DNA of 40,113 nucleotides from Photobacterium rosenbergii (lineage in GTDB: Bacteria; Pseudomonadota; Gammaproteobacteria; Enterobacterales; Vibrionaceae): assembly GCF_003026455.1 (NCBI RefSeq), contig NZ_PYMB01000035.1, positions 1 to 40,113 of the forward strand, given 5' to 3'. This document shows, piece by piece, positions 16,901 to 24,984 of this stretch. Numbering within the stretch: the stretch's first letter is position 1; every line of letters starts with the position of its first letter. A program made the position numbers and the translations under genes. The notes beneath the pieces are model-generated. The model was not told the DNA's origin. It saw only the letters and a program-made list of their open reading frames with translations, and did no database searches.

Positions 16901-17519
16901 GATCTTGGAACTGCTCCGTCTTGAGAACTACGACGAGGAGTGGCTTCCTGTATTGCAGGCCATGATCAGCGATGTGCTAGCGTGCCCACTTGATGGTGAG
17001 GCAATGCGTTTGGGTGAGCTTGCCCCATCCCAGCGTCTTACCGAGATGGAGTTCATGTTGCCGATCAACCTACTCTCGGCCCCATTGCTCAACAAGGTGA
17101 TTGCCCGCCACGATAATTTGTCGGCCAAGGCCGGCGAGTTGGGCTTCGCTACCGTTAGCGGCATGCTGAAGGGATTTATCGACTTGGTGTTCGAGTACGG
17201 TGGCCGTTACTACGTACTGGACTGGAAATCGAATTGGCTCGGTGACGATCCGAGTGTTTACCGGGATGGCATGCTGGATCAGGCGATGGTTGAACACCGC
17301 TACGATCTGCAGTACCAACTCTATGCACTGGCGTTGCACCGCTTCCTCAAGGCCCGTAAGGCCAACTACAACTATGATGACCACTTCGGTGGCGTCTATT
17401 ACGTGTTCTTGCGAGGGGTGAAAACCGGTAGCGATAGCGGTATTTTCCGCGCCAAGCCATCGCTGGCCTTGCTGACTGAAATGGAGCGCTTAATTGACGG
17501 AGAATCCCCAGATGCTTAA
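13905..17519 (+). CDS. recB: Exodeoxyribonuclease V subunit beta (RecB)
   Basis: RecB is the 3'-5' helicase and only nuclease subunit of RecBCD. The 1204-residue product (E. coli 1180) has a UvrD-type helicase: Walker A EASAGTGKTFTI (28-39), motif Ia VVTFTEAATAELRDRI, Walker B VAMIDEFQDTDPLQY, motif III FMIGDPKQAIYAFRGAD, motif V IVTIHKSKGLEYDIVFLP, motif VI LLYVALTRA. The C-terminal nuclease domain carries GFIDLVFEYGGRYYVLDWKSNWLG, split here as GFIDLVFEY and YYVLDWKSNWLG, with the catalytic Asp1106 and Lys1108 and YDLQYQLYALALHRFL after it. All catalytic residues are present, so it should be active. Its end overlaps the start of recD by eight bases. Confidence 0.97.
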   Translation: MTQHSLLITPEPLEPMCFPLHGNRLIEASAGTGKTFTIASLYLRLLLGHGDNSTRFPRELTVDQILVVTFTEAATAELRDRIRRRIHDARLAFSRGSSNDPVIKPLLEDIKDHKSAAAILLQAERQMDEAAIFTIHGFCQRMLTQNAFESGSLFNNEFVTEESHLRAQVVADFWRRNFYPLPRSLAAEVRKLWAAPGALLSEINRFLSGAEITVRAPELAGSLEQVHEENLQRINHVKRLWCDSAGDLHDIIASSGVNKRSYTKTSLPKALAEVGEWAERDNTGYQLPKSLEKFDQQVLFDKTSKGQPPEHPVFVAISELLANKPNVRDPLLAHAIKECRQLLLEAKQRKGWLSFDDLLTQLSAALSQDESGLLASRIRHLFPVAMIDEFQDTDPLQYSIFSTIYGEQHLEQVLPEGESSPCGLFMIGDPKQAIYAFRGADIFTYIQARRQVTAHYTLGTNWRSTAEMVGAVNRIFQHPDRPFIYDEDITFLPVDHSPKAQGRGWQLDGVKQPAMCFWHQEAEEPIKKGDYQQVMAEATTAEIQKILTLSQQGKASLVDGEQSRPIHASDISVLVRTGSEAALVRRTLADQGIASVYLSNRDSVFACTEAMDILRFLQAVLTPEDDRNMRAALASSLFGLTAQALDAMNTSESVWEQYVSEFRAYRKLWQTRGVLPMLRYMLAQRQIPETLLSQNGGERRVTDILHIGELLQQASQTLDSDHGLLRWLAEHIEEPNGNADEQQLRLESDRNLVQIVTIHKSKGLEYDIVFLPFVCSYREASTALFHDEQSQQSVLDIAANEESMELAEKERLAEDLRLLYVALTRAVYGCYIGMSPIRNGLSRKEPTGLHRSAIGWLVQNAQEGGLIDLTNAMNSLASQSEAVAVLPPPPLPDTPWLPVEEEKPQLSASVFDKDIDRSWWITSYSGLIKQGHSHHDASFELPGFDTDSSGDESLGDEEIEPARSIYTFPKGARPGTFLHTLFEEIEFTAPVDSPETTEKILELLRLENYDEEWLPVLQAMISDVLACPLDGEAMRLGELAPSQRLTEMEFMLPINLLSAPLLNKVIARHDNLSAKAGELGFATVSGMLKGFIDLVFEYGGRYYVLDWKSNWLGDDPSVYRDGMLDQAMVEHRYDLQYQLYALALHRFLKARKANYNYDDHFGGVYYVFLRGVKTGSDSGIFRAKPSLALLTEMERLIDGESPDA

Positions 17520-19590
17520 TCACCTTGAAACCCTTGTCCGTCAAGGCTACCTACGTCCGCTGGATCATCAGTTTGCCAAATTTGTCGCCCAAGGTGATAA
17601 ACAAGCGGCAGATCCGCTGGTGGCAATTATTGCGGCGCTAGCGAGCTATGAGCTAGGTCAGGGTCATGTTTGCCTGCTGCTATCGCAGGTTGATACCGCC
17701 AGGTTGTTTGGTTTGCCGGCCAAACTCAGTTTACCGTTGGCTGATGGGCTGCCAGAGTCACATTTATGGCAGGCACATTTGGCCCAATCGGAGGCTGTTT
17801 CTGATGGTAGCCAGCCTACACCGCTGGTGATGGATGGCGACAGGGTTTACCTCAACCGCTATTGGCAGTTTGAGCAAATGGTCGCGAACCAATTGCGGCT
17901 GCGGGCACAAAGTGGCGAACAAGGTTTGCAGCCTGAATTGATGGCGGCCAAGCTCAACGAATTGTTTGCCCGTGACTACCGTTATCTGTTTGCTGCTTTG
18001 CAGACGTTGGCGCAGTCTGGGGGCACCCCAGCGGACAGGCAGCGTGAAGTCTGTGACAAGTTGGATGTTGTTACACCCCAAGTGTTGGACTGGGCGGCAA
18101 TTGATACCGTACTTCTGTCGTCTGGTAGTGTGGATGAGTTAGCGGCACTTGATGCCTTAGTTCCTGCGAGTAGTTGCCTCAATTGGCAGAAGGTCGCAGC
18201 CGCTGTCGCGCTAACCCGCCAGTTTGCGGTGATTTCAGGCGGCCCGGGTACCGGTAAAACGACAACAGTCGCAAAGCTGCTGGCAGCGCTTGTTACTCAG
18301 GCTATTCAACGAAATGAGTGTGATGAGCAAGGCGTGCTTCAGCTACCTGATATCAAGCTTGTGGCTCCAACGGGTAAGGCTGCAGCCAGATTGACTGAGT
18401 CGATAGGCTCGGCGGTGGATTCGCTTGCGGTAGACGATACGGTCAAACACAATATTCCGACCCAATCGAGCACCATTCACCGTTTGCTTGGTGCTATCCC
18501 TAACCGGGTTGCCTTCCGCCATAACCGAGACAATCCACTACACCTGGATGTGCTGGTGGTCGATGAAGCCTCGATGGTCGATTTGCCCATGATGGCACGT
18601 TTGCTTGATGCACTTCCTGCCCATGCAAAACTGATTCTGCTTGGCGATAGGGACCAGTTAGCATCCGTTGAAGCGGGCGCAGTGTTGGGTGATATCTGTG
18701 GCTTTGCCGAGCAAGGTTACACTTCAGCGCAAAGCCAGTTGCTAAGCAAGTTGACGGGTTTCCAGTTCCAGCAGGCACAAGCAACCCCAGCAGCGGTTGC
18801 CGACAGTCTGTGTATGCTGCAAAAGAGTTACCGCTTCCATGCCCAATCGGGGATTGGTCAACTGGCCAAGGCTATCAACAGTGGCAAGCCGTATCAGGTT
18901 GAGCAGGTTTGGCAGCAAGGCTTTAGGGATATTCAGCACTATCCGCTAGGCAGCGAGACTTATCAGACCATGATCACCAATGTGGTGAACTTCTACAGCG
19001 ATTACCTTGAAGCGATTGAAAAGGGTGGGGCGCCAGGCGAAGTGCTTAAAGCCTTTGCCCAGGTTCGATTGCTCTGCGCCGTACGGGAAGGTGACTTTGG
19101 TGTCGCTGGCTTGAACCAGCGTATTGAACGGGCATTGGCGCGCAAGGGGAAAATCGCCCCCGGTGAGGATACTTGGTATGTCGGCAGGCCGATTATGATC
19201 AGCCAGAATGATCATGGTTTGGGGCTCTACAACGGTGATATTGGGATTGCCATGTACGACAGTGAAGCAGATCCGGTGACGGGTAAACGGCCGCTTCGGG
19301 TCTACTTTGAAATGCCTGACGGCACCATTCGGGGTGTGTTGCCAAGCCGGTTGCCTGAACACGACACGGTTTACGCTATGACGATCCACAAATCACAGGG
19401 CTCGGAGTTTGCCGATACCCTGATGGTACTGCCGCCAGATTTTAGCCCGATCTTGACGCGAGAGTTGGTGTATACCGGGGTAACGAGGGCTAAGTCCAAG
19501 CTCTATATGTTTGCTACCAAGGATGTGCTCAATCGATCCGTAGCAATGAGGACGGAACGGGCGAGTGGTTTGGCGAACTTGCTGCTCTGA
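17512..19590 (+). CDS. recD: Exodeoxyribonuclease V subunit alpha (RecD)
   Basis: RecD is the fast 5'-3' SF1B helicase of RecBCD. The 692-residue product (E. coli 608) shows the N-terminal RecB-binding region (YLRPLDHQFAKFVA, GQGHVCLLLSQ), Walker A SGGPGTGKTTTVAKLL (from about 242), APTGKAAARLTESI, Walker B DVLVVDEASMVDLPMM, LLGDRDQLASVEAGAVLGDI and a C-terminal AMTIHKSQGSEF with YTGVTRAKSKLYMF. A TTG at 17494 extends the frame, but GGAG at 17499 places the start at ATG 17512, whose ATGCTTAA overlaps the recB stop. That overlap implies translational coupling. Extra length relative to E. coli lies mostly in loop insertions of the middle region. Confidence 0.96.
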   Translation: MLNHLETLVRQGYLRPLDHQFAKFVAQGDKQAADPLVAIIAALASYELGQGHVCLLLSQVDTARLFGLPAKLSLPLADGLPESHLWQAHLAQSEAVSDGSQPTPLVMDGDRVYLNRYWQFEQMVANQLRLRAQSGEQGLQPELMAAKLNELFARDYRYLFAALQTLAQSGGTPADRQREVCDKLDVVTPQVLDWAAIDTVLLSSGSVDELAALDALVPASSCLNWQKVAAAVALTRQFAVISGGPGTGKTTTVAKLLAALVTQAIQRNECDEQGVLQLPDIKLVAPTGKAAARLTESIGSAVDSLAVDDTVKHNIPTQSSTIHRLLGAIPNRVAFRHNRDNPLHLDVLVVDEASMVDLPMMARLLDALPAHAKLILLGDRDQLASVEAGAVLGDICGFAEQGYTSAQSQLLSKLTGFQFQQAQATPAAVADSLCMLQKSYRFHAQSGIGQLAKAINSGKPYQVEQVWQQGFRDIQHYPLGSETYQTMITNVVNFYSDYLEAIEKGGAPGEVLKAFAQVRLLCAVREGDFGVAGLNQRIERALARKGKIAPGEDTWYVGRPIMISQNDHGLGLYNGDIGIAMYDSEADPVTGKRPLRVYFEMPDGTIRGVLPSRLPEHDTVYAMTIHKSQGSEFADTLMVLPPDFSPILTRELVYTGVTRAKSKLYMFATKDVLNRSVAMRTERASGLANLLL

Positions 19591-19615
19591 TTGGGTAGAA
19601 TGGCTATTTATGTTT

Positions 19616-19646
19616 AAAAACACCAGCATTTTGCTGGTGTTTTTGT
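19616..19646 (+). terminator. Terminator of the recCBD genes
   Basis: The stem AAAACACCAGCA / TGCTGGTGTTTT with a short loop is followed by T's. It lies 25 bases after the recD stop and separates the recombination genes from the envelope cluster. Confidence 0.9.
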
Positions 19647-19649
19647 TGA

Positions 19650-20129
19650 TGCGTATGAACCATACCATGATTGAGCGAGAGGGTGAGTAGGGATAGATTC
19701 ATAGCTTCATCCATATATAAGCCGATGTTTACCCCTGCCGGTAAGTTTGCATCGCAATTAATAGTTAAATATCTATATTAATTATTTATCAATTCTTTTT
19801 TTAATTTATTTGATATTTTATTACCCGCTGTGTTTATACTGTGAAGGTATATTTGTGGTGTGGGTTAAATGTGTCATAAATAACTCTTTTTTATCTCTTT
19901 TTAACTCTATCCATTCTTGTGAAATGTTTTGTTACATGTTTTATGTGTAATAGAATGAATAAACTAATAGCTTTTATTTGACCTTAATTTGAGCGCTGTG
20001 ATTTTTTTATAAGCGAGTTTTGGTGTTGGTCATTATTTATAATTAATGGTTGGTGATTATTTAAACGCCGCGTCTTGATTTTGAGCGCCAATAAATTGCC
20101 GGTGCTATTTATAAATCTTATTTTGTTTT
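19650..20129. other. Long A+T-rich intergenic region upstream of the envelope cluster
   Basis: Nearly 500 bases without a supported gene. The composition is strikingly A+T-rich (for example TTAATTATTTATCAATTC and TTTTTTATCTCTTTTTAAC), unlike the recBCD genes to the left. Such sequence is typical of regions bound by H-NS-like silencers and of insertion junctions. No tRNA, hairpin RNA or insertion sequence end is visible. Confidence 0.6.
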
Positions 20130-20158
20130 TTGACATAAAAGCGTGATGGTTTTATAAG
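20130..20158 (+). promoter_or_regulatory. Predicted sigma70 promoter of the envelope cluster
   Basis: A perfect -35 TTGACA (20130-20135) is followed after exactly 17 bases by TATAAG (20153-20158), five of six matches to the -10 consensus. Transcription would start near 20165, giving a 5' leader of about 44 bases before ATG 20209. This is the best promoter match I noticed in the window. Confidence 0.75.
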
Positions 20159-20208
20159 TAATTTTTTGTGATTAACACTCTTTGTAAAATCTAAGAACGA
20201 CTTTAATT

Positions 20209-20937
20209 ATGCTAATGACAAATTGGGTGGCGAAAGCCAAGTCGGTTGTTATCTCAATTGCAGCGATAGTTATCTCTATTGGTGGTTGGAACGATACAGA
20301 AACTGTCCTGTTGAATACATATCAAAAAATAAAAACAAATTTCACCCATGAGAACGAATATCAGTTGATTGAAAAATTAACTGTCGGTCACTCATTTGAC
20401 TATGTAAGACAAACAACAGGATTTCCACAGGCGGTGAAAGCATCAACCATTGATCGTGGAGTGAAATTTAATTACTTCTATTTTGATAAATTCTTATTAA
20501 GCATTGCAGTGAAGGAAAATCGTGTTGCTGCTTATGCCATTCAGGCACTTCAAAATGACTTTATGGCCCCGATCCCTTACACCGAATATACGCTATATGA
20601 ATCATCCTTAGCTGAAATAATTAAACAGCCGGATAAAAACTATATAGAGAGTGGCAGCGTTAACTTTTATCTCGATGCGATTGAACTTGGTCGGGATGCT
20701 TTGTTCCATCAATTGATGGTGGGTATGTATAGTTATACAACGAGTAATGCACTGCAAACCAATACAATATCAAAGCTAGATGATGCTTATTTATTCGATA
20801 ACACACAGGAAATTAATTCGAATTTGGGTTTAATTAGATCGAGTGAGGTAAATACCTTTTCTATCTCTGAATTACCTGACGATATCGTGTTAGAGATGAT
20901 GTTAACAAAATTTGAATTTATGTCTTATTTCTCTTGA
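20209..20937 (+). CDS. Membrane-anchored protein of unknown function, first gene of the envelope cluster
   Basis: The 242-residue product has one N-terminal hydrophobic segment (about residues 11-27, SVVISIAAIVISIGGW) and a soluble remainder. The stretch LIEKLTVGHSFDYVRQTTGFPQA resembles the start of SmpA/BamE-like modules (L-x-x-G-x-s-x-x-x-v-x-x-x-x-G-x-P). The overall layout recalls the family annotated as ETEC_3214, but I am not certain of that. Codon use is A+T-rich compared with neighbours. The stop codon lies two bases before the next gene's ATG, so it is the first gene of a tight operon. ATG 20215 is an alternative start. Confidence 0.75.
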   Translation: MLMTNWVAKAKSVVISIAAIVISIGGWNDTETVLLNTYQKIKTNFTHENEYQLIEKLTVGHSFDYVRQTTGFPQAVKASTIDRGVKFNYFYFDKFLLSIAVKENRVAAYAIQALQNDFMAPIPYTEYTLYESSLAEIIKQPDKNYIESGSVNFYLDAIELGRDALFHQLMVGMYSYTTSNALQTNTISKLDDAYLFDNTQEINSNLGLIRSSEVNTFSISELPDDIVLEMMLTKFEFMSYFS

Positions 20938-20939
20938 GT

Positions 20940-22253
20940 ATGGATACCGGTATGAAGAAGCTCTCCCTTATGATCGCGCTGGCCCTATTGCCAACAGCAG
21001 CTGTTTCTGATTCTTTTAAGGACCTCGATAATGCTGTCACCGAGTTAAATAAGCCTGCCTATATCGAACGTGCAGAATTTCTAGAGTGGCACTCTAATCA
21101 CTTAGCTGAATTTGCTAATTGGCGTAAGGAGTACATAAAAAAGTGGGATGGAGAAAGAAAGGACTCCATTCAAACTTGGGGAGATACTGTAATTGATAGT
21201 GAGCACTTAGCCGTTGAGGTGAGTGCAGATAACACTAGCCGGACCATTATCGACTTTGAGAAAGAAACCGTTACTTTTGAAGTGCTTGTGGATGAGGGGT
21301 TGGAGCCGAAGGACATCACAACTTTGGTCAGCCAACACGTTGAACAAGCTGAGCAGCTCGAGTCGTTGTTGGGAAGCAATTTGCTATCGGCTGTGACTTA
21401 TGAGGAATTAAGTGAACGTGATCTGGATTATTCCAATGAGAAAGAAAAGACCGCATTAAGGGAGATCTTGGCACAAACGAACCAACAGCTCCAAGAGATG
21501 GAGAAAGAGGTTGAGCTGTTGGCTGAGACATCTGGGGCCGAAGTGGATCCTAAGTTGGTCGATCAGCAGAAACAAGAGTTAGTCGATGATGCTCTAACAC
21601 GAATGCAAGTACTTAATAACATCTATGAAAAGCAGCGTGAGCGAGTGGCAGAAGACAGCCGTTCCGCGAAAATAATGACATATCAGGTGCGAATGCCAAG
21701 CGAAAGCTTGGAGAAGCGAATTGCACCATATTTAGCTGATATATATAAACAAAGTGAAGCATTTGATATAGAGCCTGCTCTGGTGTTGGCCATTATGCAT
21801 ACTGAGTCAAGCTTTAACTCTCGGGCTCGTTCACCCGTGCCTGCATTTGGCTTGATGCAGGTCGTGACGACAAGCGCAGGACATGATGTAAACCGTATTG
21901 TTCATAAGGTTGATAAACCGATGAATGAAAATGACCTGTACCAGCCAGATTATAATATCGAAGCAGGAACGGCGTATCTGGATATTCTCAATTCACGTTA
22001 TTTGAAGCATATCAACGATCCACAAAGCCGGGAGTACTGCGTAATTGCAGCGTATAACACAGGGGCGGGCAATGTCGCCAAAGCATTTGGCGAGCGCAGG
22101 TTGGCAAATGCGGTTGAGAAAATAAATACCCTTTCCCCAGAAGACGTCTATCACACTCTGATTAATCATTTACCTTATGATGAAACGGTAAATTATTTAA
22201 AAAAAGTTACTGATAGAAAAGCAATGTACCGCGAAGAAAAAGGTGCAGTGTAA
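20940..22253 (+). CDS. MltC-like lytic transglycosylase
   Basis: The product (about 437 residues) has a signal peptide best read from the internal Met at 20952 (MKKLSLMIALALLPTAAVS). It has no lipobox, unlike E. coli MltC. Residues 30-140 resemble the MltC N-terminal domain (TSRTIIDFEKETVTFEVL). A predicted coiled coil follows at about 160-240 (many E, Q, L). The C-terminal SLT domain has LVLAIMHTESSFNSRA with the catalytic Glu near residue 289, then AFGLMQVV, NIEAGTAYLDILNSRYL, CVIAAYNTGAGNVAKAF and SPEDVYHTL, all MltC signatures. It should cleave peptidoglycan in the periplasm. In this cluster it may open the wall for an assembled structure. The start is uncertain among TTG 20934, ATG 20940 and ATG 20952. 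Confidence 0.88.
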   Translation: MDTGMKKLSLMIALALLPTAAVSDSFKDLDNAVTELNKPAYIERAEFLEWHSNHLAEFANWRKEYIKKWDGERKDSIQTWGDTVIDSEHLAVEVSADNTSRTIIDFEKETVTFEVLVDEGLEPKDITTLVSQHVEQAEQLESLLGSNLLSAVTYEELSERDLDYSNEKEKTALREILAQTNQQLQEMEKEVELLAETSGAEVDPKLVDQQKQELVDDALTRMQVLNNIYEKQRERVAEDSRSAKIMTYQVRMPSESLEKRIAPYLADIYKQSEAFDIEPALVLAIMHTESSFNSRARSPVPAFGLMQVVTTSAGHDVNRIVHKVDKPMNENDLYQPDYNIEAGTAYLDILNSRYLKHINDPQSREYCVIAAYNTGAGNVAKAFGERRLANAVEKINTLSPEDVYHTLINHLPYDETVNYLKKVTDRKAMYREEKGAV

Positions 22254-23194
22254 TGCGTGCATTGCTTATGGGGTTGGCTTTTATTAGCCAGGTAGCACTC
22301 GCTGCTCTGGAGCTACCTGTTGATACAGAGAGTGAAATATTTGGCTTGGGTATAGCTGCAACGGAAGCAGAAGCCGAGCGGGCGGCGTTGTCTTCCGTTG
22401 CGCTAAAACTCTCAGCAAATATTCAGGTTGAGCAGAAAGAAAATTTAAAATCAGTCGATGGGCAAATTTCATCATCATTTGAAGAGTTGGTGAATATATC
22501 TTCTGGAAAATTAGTTTTTCCTGCATACCGTGTTATTGCGCATAGCGAGGGCCTTGATGGTAATAAGCAAGTTGTGATATCGCTAGGGAAACAGCAGCTT
22601 TTAGATTTTTATGACCATTACCTGTTGATGGAATATCAGCAACTCAGTACAACCCTCGTTGGTTTAAACAACTTTAAACCGATTGATGCGATCCCGTTTT
22701 TATTGGATACCCATCATAAACTGGTCGCAAATGAACGTATTTTGACCGTGATTGCAGGTTTAACACCTGACGGTGTTTCTCCTCTGCTTCAGAAACAACA
22801 TATTAGTTTATATCAGCAGACTCAGGCTTTATTGCACCGTGGTGGCTGGCAAGTGGTGAGCGATAGCAGAAGCCATGCTTTGGCAGAGATGCTCTCGCAA
22901 TCCATCAGTGAAAATAAGCTGTTAGTGCAAAGTGAAACAAATTATCAATTCGTACTTTCTACCCGAGAGCAAAGTGCAAAGAAGGCTAATCAATTTCGCA
23001 CCAAATGGAATATACAAATTGAATTACGCCAGCAAGGCCAGTTGGAATCAATAAAGTCGTGGAAAATTGCCTTAATCAGTGAGCCTGAAATAACTCATGA
23101 AGCAACAGTTGATTCTCTTGCTGTCCAACTGGCTGAAAAGTTGGGTTCAAATATATTATTTACACTGTTAGGAAACGTAGAAAATGAAAATTAA
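22253..23194 (+). CDS. Secreted protein with LPP20/FlgT-N-like domain
   Basis: The 313-residue product has a cleavable signal peptide (MRALLMGLAFISQVALA). Residues 30 to 115 show the pattern of LPP20 and FlgT N-terminal domains: FGLGIAATEAEAERAALSS, then an amphipathic helix, VEQKENLKS, and a strand with VVISLGKQQLLDFYDHYL. The rest (residues 120-313) has no family I recognise but contains a possible second alpha/beta domain. The start codon shares its A with the stop of the preceding gene (TAATG), and AAGG lies upstream, so translation is coupled. It is probably a soluble periplasmic component. Confidence 0.78.
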   Translation: MRALLMGLAFISQVALAALELPVDTESEIFGLGIAATEAEAERAALSSVALKLSANIQVEQKENLKSVDGQISSSFEELVNISSGKLVFPAYRVIAHSEGLDGNKQVVISLGKQQLLDFYDHYLLMEYQQLSTTLVGLNNFKPIDAIPFLLDTHHKLVANERILTVIAGLTPDGVSPLLQKQHISLYQQTQALLHRGGWQVVSDSRSHALAEMLSQSISENKLLVQSETNYQFVLSTREQSAKKANQFRTKWNIQIELRQQGQLESIKSWKIALISEPEITHEATVDSLAVQLAEKLGSNILFTLLGNVENEN

Positions 23195-23837
23195 AACACT
23201 ATCAATTGCCCTAGGTAGTCTTCTGCTGTCTGCTTGTACATCCACTGTTGGAGTCTGGGATGACCGTGATGAAATTTTGAATGAACTAGCCAACCGCTGT
23301 GCTGAGCATTCAGAAACTTATACATCGGCAACGCCAACCATTGATACTGGCTCCCGCGCTGTTTTAACGATTGTCCAACGTCAATGTGCGGTGAAATCCC
23401 AGTACCGAAATATCCGTGCAAACCACAAGGATGTTGAACAATTTTTTGCGATGCATAATGACTTAAGCAATGAAGAAGTTGCTGAGCGCTTGGCTAGCAA
23501 CCCTGAAATGCAGGCCAAGTTTAATCAATACACCGCTGCCCAGGATAAGATCTTTTCTGAAAACCTAGAGTTGGCAATCCAGTTGGGAGTTCAAGCTGCA
23601 GAGGTAGGTTTGTTATATGCTGAAAACGCACAGCAAATTGCAATTCTTGAAGCGGCCGCGATTTTAAATAACGCGATTGAAGACTCCGAAGAAAATAATA
23701 CGGCCATTGCGGCGAAAGAAATGAAGGAACGTGTTGATTTAATTGCGGAAAGCAACAACCTGATTTTGGCTGAAAAGCGGTTTATCGATGATATGAAGGC
23801 TGCAGATGCTGCTATCAAGGAACGTATGGATGGTTAA
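23184..23837 (+). CDS. Helical lipoprotein, unknown function
   Basis: The 217-residue product has a lipoprotein signal ending LLLSAC (Cys18). The mature part is rich in Ala, Glu, Asn and Ile and reads as long alpha helices, with a likely coiled coil from about residue 100 to 215 (ENLELAIQLGVQAAEVG, NNTAIAAKEMKERVDLI). Two further cysteines lie in the N-terminal third (near residues 37 and 71). The gene overlaps its upstream neighbour by 11 bases and its downstream neighbour by 8, which ties it firmly to the operon. I do not recognise the family. Confidence 0.78.
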   Translation: MKIKTLSIALGSLLLSACTSTVGVWDDRDEILNELANRCAEHSETYTSATPTIDTGSRAVLTIVQRQCAVKSQYRNIRANHKDVEQFFAMHNDLSNEEVAERLASNPEMQAKFNQYTAAQDKIFSENLELAIQLGVQAAEVGLLYAENAQQIAILEAAAILNNAIEDSEENNTAIAAKEMKERVDLIAESNNLILAEKRFIDDMKAADAAIKERMDG

Positions 23838-24984
23838 TCGCAATCAATTCCTTGTTACAGCGGTTTCACTTGTAGTACTGGCCGGTTGTCAGAGCACTGG
23901 CTCACCTCAATCTCGTATGCAAACCAATGCCTTTAAAGGGGCTTCTGGTTATGAGTATGGCAAGTCGGCAGAGCAGTTTGCTGATAATGACATTGAGCTG
24001 CCGGCGTATTACAGCACTGCAGGGCTCGACAAATGTACATTTGAGGTCAACAACGAGCACCCTGATTGCCCACTGAGCAAGAAGGTACTGCGCTTGTACA
24101 TGAATGATCCCATCACGACAAACAATGATAACCCGAATGACTGGTTGTCGTCGTTACGAGCCTATGACAACCGCAGCTTACTCAACCAATTTGAAAATCA
24201 GTTGGTGGGCCTGAATCGCTTCCGCATTGTGACGGGTGATGAACGTACTGCATCCATTTTAGGCGACGCCACGCAAGGTATGTCTGATGCCGAACTTGCG
24301 CGTCGTATGAAGGGGGGAGTGCTTCACCCTGACTATGCGATGACGGTTGATACGGTCAAAACCGGTGAGTTGGTAACCGGCGGTTCGACGAATCTTGCTG
24401 ATTTTAGCCTAGATTTTACGTTGGGATTCCTGGACCCCTACACCAATGAAAAGTTGAGCTACCCGAATGTAGGTAAGATCAAGGTTCGGACCGGTGACGT
24501 CAAGCCAATGAGTGAGATGCAGTTCTGGATGCAGTCTGGAAAAATTGAGGGCGGCTTTGATATTTACGATGCTAATGCAGTGTCTGCCGTGCTCAACGAC
24601 ATGTCATCCCGAGGCTTTGGTATTGCATTGAGCCGGATGCTGTCAGAGATGCCAGCAACTGCGCAGGTGCAGGGTATTCGTGGTGAACGAATTTCATTAG
24701 ATCGTGGCCAGAACGCTGGGATTTTGCCCGAAGAGACAATGGTCATCTTCGAATATAGTTATGGCTTTGCCGAACCCATTGGAGTAGCAACGGTAAACCC
24801 GAGCGATATTGAGTCTCAAGGTCGTATCGTTCGCTGGAAAAATTCCCAAGATGCCAAGCGTATTCGTGGTGAAGCTAAAGAAGGGATCTATCGCCCAGCG
24901 AGTGACGCCAAACTGTTTGCTGTGAGTGTGGGGACGCCAAAGAGTTTCCTTGAGCACCGCATTTCAGCGAGTGGTAGCTTGTAA
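23830..24984 (+). CDS. Lipoprotein resembling CsgG/LpoB-FlgT type proteins
   Basis: The product (384 residues) has a lipobox ending VLAGC (Cys20). After a linker, residues about 90 to 260 look like the alpha/beta fold of CsgG, LpoB and FlgO: SLLNQFENQLVGLNRFRIVT, a disordered insertion, then HPDYAMTVDTVKTGEL and FSLDFTLGFLDPYTNEKL. The part near 285-345 (VQGIRGERISLDRGQNAGI, then PEETMVIFEY) looks like the small beta-barrel at the C-terminus of FlgT. These are distant resemblances judged by eye. An upstream ATG at 23806 is in frame, but AAGGA at 23817 and the ATGGTTAA overlap with the preceding stop favour 23830. It should sit in the outer membrane or face the periplasm. Confidence 0.78.
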   Translation: MVNRNQFLVTAVSLVVLAGCQSTGSPQSRMQTNAFKGASGYEYGKSAEQFADNDIELPAYYSTAGLDKCTFEVNNEHPDCPLSKKVLRLYMNDPITTNNDNPNDWLSSLRAYDNRSLLNQFENQLVGLNRFRIVTGDERTASILGDATQGMSDAELARRMKGGVLHPDYAMTVDTVKTGELVTGGSTNLADFSLDFTLGFLDPYTNEKLSYPNVGKIKVRTGDVKPMSEMQFWMQSGKIEGGFDIYDANAVSAVLNDMSSRGFGIALSRMLSEMPATAQVQGIRGERISLDRGQNAGILPEETMVIFEYSYGFAEPIGVATVNPSDIESQGRIVRWKNSQDAKRIRGEAKEGIYRPASDAKLFAVSVGTPKSFLEHRISASGSL

